From contig JALNZT010000004.1 of the NCBI GenBank assembly GCA_023229135.1, positions 118,302 through 182,301 of the forward strand: a DNA stretch of 64,000 nt, given 5' to 3'. Within the stretch, counting starts at the first letter, position 1; each line of letters starts with the position of its first letter. The position numbers and the translations under genes are program-made. This DNA comes from Bacteroidales bacterium. Its GTDB lineage: Bacteria; Bacteroidota; Bacteroidia; Bacteroidales; F082. The notes beneath the pieces were generated by a model that made no database searches, was not told where the DNA came from, and worked only from the letters and a program-made list of their open reading frames with translations. Of the stretch, positions 60,783 through 64,000 are shown one piece after another.

Positions 60783-62468
60783 TTACTGGTTCATTTTTGC
60801 CCAAGTATCGCGCAGCGAGACCGTACGGTTAAACACCAGCTGTCCGGCTTTGCTGTCTTTATCAACACAGAAATATCCAATACGTTGAAACTGGAATTTA
60901 TCCTCCGGTTGCACGTCGGCAAGCATCCGCTCCAGCTTACAATACGTCTTGATTTGCAGCGAATCCGGGTTTAAAAACTCCATCGCATCCTTTTCTTTGT
61001 GGCCTGCCGGGTCTTCGTCGTTAAACAAACGATCATAGAGGCGCACCTCGGCATCTACTGCTGTGTTAGCTTCTACCCAATGCAGCGTGCCTTTCACTTT
61101 GGGATTTTTGGTACCGGTACCACTGCGGGTTTCGGCGTCATAACTGCAATAAATTGTCTTTACTTCACCTGCATCGTCCAGTTCATAACTTTCGCAGCGT
61201 ACCACGTAAGCACCTTTCAGCCGCACCTCCTTATCGGGTGCAAGTCGGAAAAATTTCTTTGGTGGATCTATCATAAAATCGTCGCGCTCAATATACAGCT
61301 CACGACTAAACGGAATATTGCGGCTACCCGCTTCGGGCTGCTCCGGGTTGTTTATCAGTTCGATTTGTTCTGTTTGCCCTTCGGGATAATTGGAAATTAT
61401 CAGCTTTACCGGATCCAAAACGGCCATCACGCGTGGCGCTATATTATTCAGGTCTTCGCGTACGCTAAACTCCAACAGTCCTACATCGATGGTGTTGTCG
61501 CGTTTGGCTACGCCGATGCGGTCGGCAAAGGTGCGGATGGAAGCTGCTGTGTATCCGCGGCGACGCAAACCGGCGATAGTAGGCATGCGTGGATCGTCCC
61601 AGCCGTTTACAACACCATTTTTCACCAGTTCGAGCAGCTTGCGCTTGCTCATCACGGTATAGCTGAGGTTGAGGCGGGCAAATTCAATCTGGCGCGGACG
61701 GTATTCGGTATCAATAAGCTCATCCAAAAACCAGTCGTAGAGTGGGCGATGCACTTCAAACTCCAGCGTGCAAAGCGAATGGGTGATACCTTCGAGGTAG
61801 TCTGATTGTCCGTGCGCATAGTCATACATTGGATAGATTTTCCAGGTGTCGCCGGTGCGATGGTGCGGTGCATTTAGTATGCGGTACATCACCGGATCGC
61901 GCATATGCATATTGGGCGAAGCCATGTCCACTTTAGCACGTAGCACTTTAGCACCATTGGGAAAATCGCCGCGTTTCATGGCTTCAAAAAGTGCCAGGTT
62001 TTCGTCAATGCTACGGCTGCGAAACGGACTTTCAATTCCAGGACGTGTTGGCGTTCCGCGCTGCTGGCTAATCAATTCCTGTGGCTGATCGTCAACGTAA
62101 GCTTTGCCTTTTTTGATGAGCATTACAGCCCAGTCATACAATTGATCAAAATAGTCGGAAGCGAAAAGTTCCTGTCCATTCCATTCAAAACCAAGCCATT
62201 GCACATCAGCTTTGATGGAATCAACATACTCCATCTCCTCTTTGGTAGGATTGGTATCGTCAAAACGCAGATTGCATTTGCCATTATATTTTTCAGCCAT
62301 ACCAAAGTTGAGGCAGATGGATTTGGCATGTCCAATATGCAAGTATCCATTGGGTTCGGGCGGAAAACGGGTATGCACCCGGGCATCATTTTTATGGTTT
62401 TTGATGTCCTCTTCAATAATTGTTTCAATAAAATTGAGCGATTTCTTTTCTTTTTCGGACGCTTCCAT
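60783..62468 (-). CDS. glnS: Glutaminyl-tRNA synthetase
   Basis: This 561-residue protein begins 'MEASEKEKKSLNFIETIIEE'. The class I 'HIGH' motif is at 44-47 ('FPPEPNGYLHIGHAKSICLN') and the KMSKS motif is 'VMSKRKLLEL' near 272. The catalytic domain continues with 'LCTLEFEVHRPLYDWF', and the two-barrel C-terminal anticodon-binding domain ends 'VDKDSKAGQLVFNRTVSLRD'. The length is that of normal GlnRS (~550-560). It charges tRNA-Gln directly, so this organism need not use the Glu-tRNA amidotransferase route for Gln. The cognate tRNA-Gln(CTG) gene lies 69 bp downstream on the same strand and may share the transcript. Confidence 0.97.
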   Translation of the reverse strand: MEASEKEKKSLNFIETIIEEDIKNHKNDARVHTRFPPEPNGYLHIGHAKSICLNFGMAEKYNGKCNLRFDDTNPTKEEMEYVDSIKADVQWLGFEWNGQELFASDYFDQLYDWAVMLIKKGKAYVDDQPQELISQQRGTPTRPGIESPFRSRSIDENLALFEAMKRGDFPNGAKVLRAKVDMASPNMHMRDPVMYRILNAPHHRTGDTWKIYPMYDYAHGQSDYLEGITHSLCTLEFEVHRPLYDWFLDELIDTEYRPRQIEFARLNLSYTVMSKRKLLELVKNGVVNGWDDPRMPTIAGLRRRGYTAASIRTFADRIGVAKRDNTIDVGLLEFSVREDLNNIAPRVMAVLDPVKLIISNYPEGQTEQIELINNPEQPEAGSRNIPFSRELYIERDDFMIDPPKKFFRLAPDKEVRLKGAYVVRCESYELDDAGEVKTIYCSYDAETRSGTGTKNPKVKGTLHWVEANTAVDAEVRLYDRLFNDEDPAGHKEKDAMEFLNPDSLQIKTYCKLERMLADVQPEDKFQFQRIGYFCVDKDSKAGQLVFNRTVSLRDTWAKMNQ

Positions 62469-62811
62469 TACGATCAGTTTTTAATTTAACAAGGCTTGAC
62501 AGTAAGCCCGTTCAGGGGCGCAAAATTACATTTTTTGCAGACACACTAAAATTGGCAGCGTAGAATTATTTATGATGAGTGGCTTAGGCGGTGGTTTTTA
62601 AATCAAAACTGGGTATTTCAGTTTGGGGTTTTGTGATATTAGACAAAGATAATTGTCAAACCTTTTTCGTGAGTGAGTTAAAAGTGTTGTTAGTTTTTAT
62701 AATTAGCAAAAAAATTAGAGTAAACCGAAATTATTTGATAAATCTGCGTTGTATCTAACCGAAGCCTTTGTGATGCCGCCACTTTTTTTCTGTTTCACCT
62801 TTCCGCCGGCT

Positions 62812-62955
62812 TCATAGTGAGCCTTTACGGCCAAATTTGCGGGCATCCCAGGGCTTGTTAAAAAAGCCTTTACGCTCAAAGTTTCTGTCGAACTCATCAA
62901 GCAAATCCACACGCAGGTCTCTAAGTACTTTTTGTAAGAATTGGTTACTTTTCAT
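62812..62955 (-). pseudogene. Fragment of Mu-like phage virion morphogenesis protein (gpG-like)
   Basis: This frame of 47 residues (ATG at 62955, TGA at 62812) begins 'MKSNQFLQKVLRDLRVDLLD' and continues 'EFDRNFERKGFFNKPW' and 'RKFGRKGSL', a typical N-terminus of gpG-like virion morphogenesis proteins of Bacteroidota Mu-type phages (usually ~150 residues). After the stop, an overlapping minus-strand frame continues to 62715 ('AHYEAGGKVKQKKSGGITKA'), but its link to the family is unclear; this may be a frameshift with internal deletion. It is a decayed prophage gene. Confidence 0.6.
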
Positions 62956-62961
62956 TTTTAC

Positions 62962-63064
62962 TTGACATTTGTGTGTTAATTGATGTATCTTTGTGGTTCA
63001 ATAAATGCCGATTATGATACGGGAGGGGACGAAACCCTTTTTAGTTGATTAGTCGGCATTTATT
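62962..63064 (+). ncRNA. Possible small structured RNA with its own promoter
   Basis: TTG at 62962-62964 and TATCTTTG at 62986-62993 are 21 bp apart, a Bacteroidota-type plus-strand promoter. At about the expected start point (63000) a perfect 12-bp inverted repeat begins: aataaatgccga (63000-63011) and tcggcatttatt (63053-63064). The 41-base loop between contains 'gggaggggacgaaaccc'. The 3' arm overlaps the last codons of the phage gene on the other strand, so the transcript would be antisense to its end. No match to a known RNA family was recognised; the promoter could also be fortuitous. Confidence 0.35.
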
Positions 63065-63813
63065 ATTTTATTGATACTGTGGGGAAATTCAGTCCCATCT
63101 ATCACCTCCACGTTAAGCCTAAAAGTTTCGCCCTCATATTCAAAGCTGTAATAATTATATTGGGTTACACCTCTTTCTATTTTGCGCTTTATGTTAGCCT
63201 CTGATTTTGGTTTAATAGATTCGCTTAAAGTTGCCTGAGTCATTGGCTGAACCCTTTTCAGTATATCAGGTATTTCAGTGGCCATCTTTTTAAGGTCTGG
63301 GTTTGCCAGGTGTGCTGCTATGTTTCTTACGTTTTTCCTTAAAAGTATAGCGTTTCCGGTAATAAGCTTTTCAGAATTAACCTTAATACCCTGTTCAGGA
63401 ATATTTGTTTTTGCCCATTGCTTAATGCCGTCATCTACCCTTTTACGCTCAATTTTTTGGGCGGTTTTATAAAGCCCATCAATCACACCGGTTACACCCT
63501 GCTGCACCTTAAAATAAGGATGATTTTGTGGGAAAATAACCTTTTGCTTGCCCGGGTTGAAGCGGAACATAGCTGCACGGTTTACACCTTTTTTGTCGAT
63601 GCGTGTGGTGGCCGTTTCGCCCTTTGATACAGCCTCGGCGCTATTGCTTTTGGCGTACTTATCTGCAAGCACCTGCACCACTGTGCAACGGCAGTTCCAG
63701 TCGAGGGGTGGCATATAGCTATCCCAGAACGGATCGGATGGCGGCAGGGTGGTATTGTGCAGTGCGTTAACGCTTTTGTGGTGTAGCGAGAAAATGGTTA
63801 TTATCGGAGGGGG
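63049..63813 (-). pseudogene. Mu F-like/SPP1 gp7-type phage head protein C-terminal fragment with nuclease-like tail domain
   Basis: The recognisable part begins near 'VNALHNTTLPPSDPFWDSYM' and continues 'PPLDWNCRCTVVQVLADKY', the conserved end of Mu gpF/SPP1 gp7 minor head proteins. The rest (~200 residues) has 'LITGNAILLRKNVRNIAAHL', 'IPDILKRVQPM' and 'YYSFEYEGETFRLNVEVIDG', which resembles the PBECR/EndoU-like nuclease-type domains often attached to such head proteins. The frame runs upstream into a dispersed repeat (63826-63875), so the N-terminal ~250 residues of the head protein are lost and the start is not native. It belongs to the same prophage remnant as the gpG-like fragment. Confidence 0.6.
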
Positions 63814-63817
63814 CTCA

Positions 63818-63920
63818 ATCTTTGAACCTGCCTTCCTGCGGTCCTGTCTGACGGCCAGGCAGGCAGCAGGCAAGTCTTGAATCTTTGAATCCTTGAATCT
63901 TTGAATCTTGAATCTTCAAA
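63818..63920 (-). repeat. ATTCAAAG array with dispersed ~50-bp repeat, copy C
   Basis: The 50-bp element at 63826-63875 is, on the minus strand, nearly identical to copy B at 30125-30174 (acttgcctgctgcctgcct ... gcaggaaggcaggt). It is flanked by caatctttgaa on the left and by tcttgaatctttgaatccttgaatctttgaatc units on the right. It interrupts the phage head-protein frame. Confidence 0.8.
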
Positions 63921-64000
63921 TCCCGCTGCGTGGAGTTATCTTGTAGCTTATGCTACGCACGAAATCGTTTTTAAACAAAGCTATCGTAAAATTGCAATCA
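63916..64000 (-). CDS. 3' end of an unidentified reading frame (cut by window edge)
   Basis: Read on the minus strand, the frame is open from the right edge for ~27 residues and ends '...NDFVRSISYKITPRSGI' at TGA 63916-63918. The codon pattern looks acceptable, but no family is recognised. It may be only the flank of the ATTCAAAG repeat. Confidence 0.25.
   Translation of the reverse strand, partial: DCNFTIALFKNDFVRSISYKITPRSGI

Noticed and set aside
60999..61805. 268-residue plus-strand open frame
   Set aside because: It lies fully antisense to glnS, which matches its family end to end; the frame has no family resemblance.
62715..62912. 65-residue minus-strand frame as an independent gene
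   Set aside because: It overlaps the gpG-like phage fragment in another frame and looks like a shifted continuation of decayed phage DNA.

Overview
This 64-kb window is chromosomal DNA of a member of the phylum Bacteroidota. Four lines of evidence agree. Many surface proteins end in type A ("YPNPG...") or type B (gliding-motility-type) C-terminal signals for the type IX secretion system (T9SS). A PorP/SprF-family protein, a LruC-domain protein, DUF4270, DUF4837 and DUF2147 proteins and many outer-membrane beta-barrels are present. Several genes have the Bacteroidota promoter pattern TTTG (or TTG)-N19-21-TAnnTTTG. The housekeeping proteins are of the Bacteroidota type. The order or genus cannot be fixed from the sequence alone.

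Left part (1-16 kb): the 3' end of a T9SS cargo gene, a hairpin repeat, a frameshifted dicarboxylate/amino-acid symporter pseudogene, a beta-barrel protein, a tiny HTH protein, tRNA-Asn(GTT) and a truncated M1-peptidase-like lipoprotein. A three-gene unit follows (4897-12616): two large paralogous secreted proteins with a polysaccharide-deacetylase-like N-terminus flank a PorP/SprF protein. The first paralogue has lost the Asp-Asp motif and carries a type B signal; the second keeps the motif and carries a type A signal. A PfkB-family sugar/nucleoside kinase and an EF-G-like GTPase come next.

Middle part (16-44 kb): a LytS-type propeller sensor kinase with a receiver-only response regulator, small envelope lipoproteins, a three-LysM lytic transglycosylase, TatA and a T9SS-secreted peptidylarginine deiminase resembling the Porphyromonas enzyme PPAD. 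Then come a 39-residue membrane protein, a beta-barrel/SPOR-like protein, lysS, a large BNR-repeat T9SS protein, tyrS, an extended SDR dehydratase/epimerase, a flavodoxin, an MltF-like lytic transglycosylase, a beta-barrel plus lipoprotein pair, mnmA, acpS and xth.

Right part (44-64 kb): a ClC chloride channel with CBS domains, Fe-type superoxide dismutase, glmS, DUF4270, a single-domain glycogen synthase-like protein, a small lipoprotein plus LruC/beta-helix pair, a cupin, a membrane-anchored AraC regulator, a 1456-residue adhesin-like T9SS protein, tRNA-Gln(CTG) directly behind glnS, and a decayed Mu-like prophage remnant.

A ~50-bp GC-rich dispersed repeat occurs three times in intergenic DNA; two copies lie within (ATTCAAAG)n arrays, and a third such array lies between acpS and xth. 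No T9SS machinery genes, CRISPR arrays, rRNA genes or complete insertion sequences were recognised. The most notable points are the secreted NodB-like/SprF operon, the PPAD homologue, the split LruC pair and a possible hairpin small RNA beside the prophage remnant.
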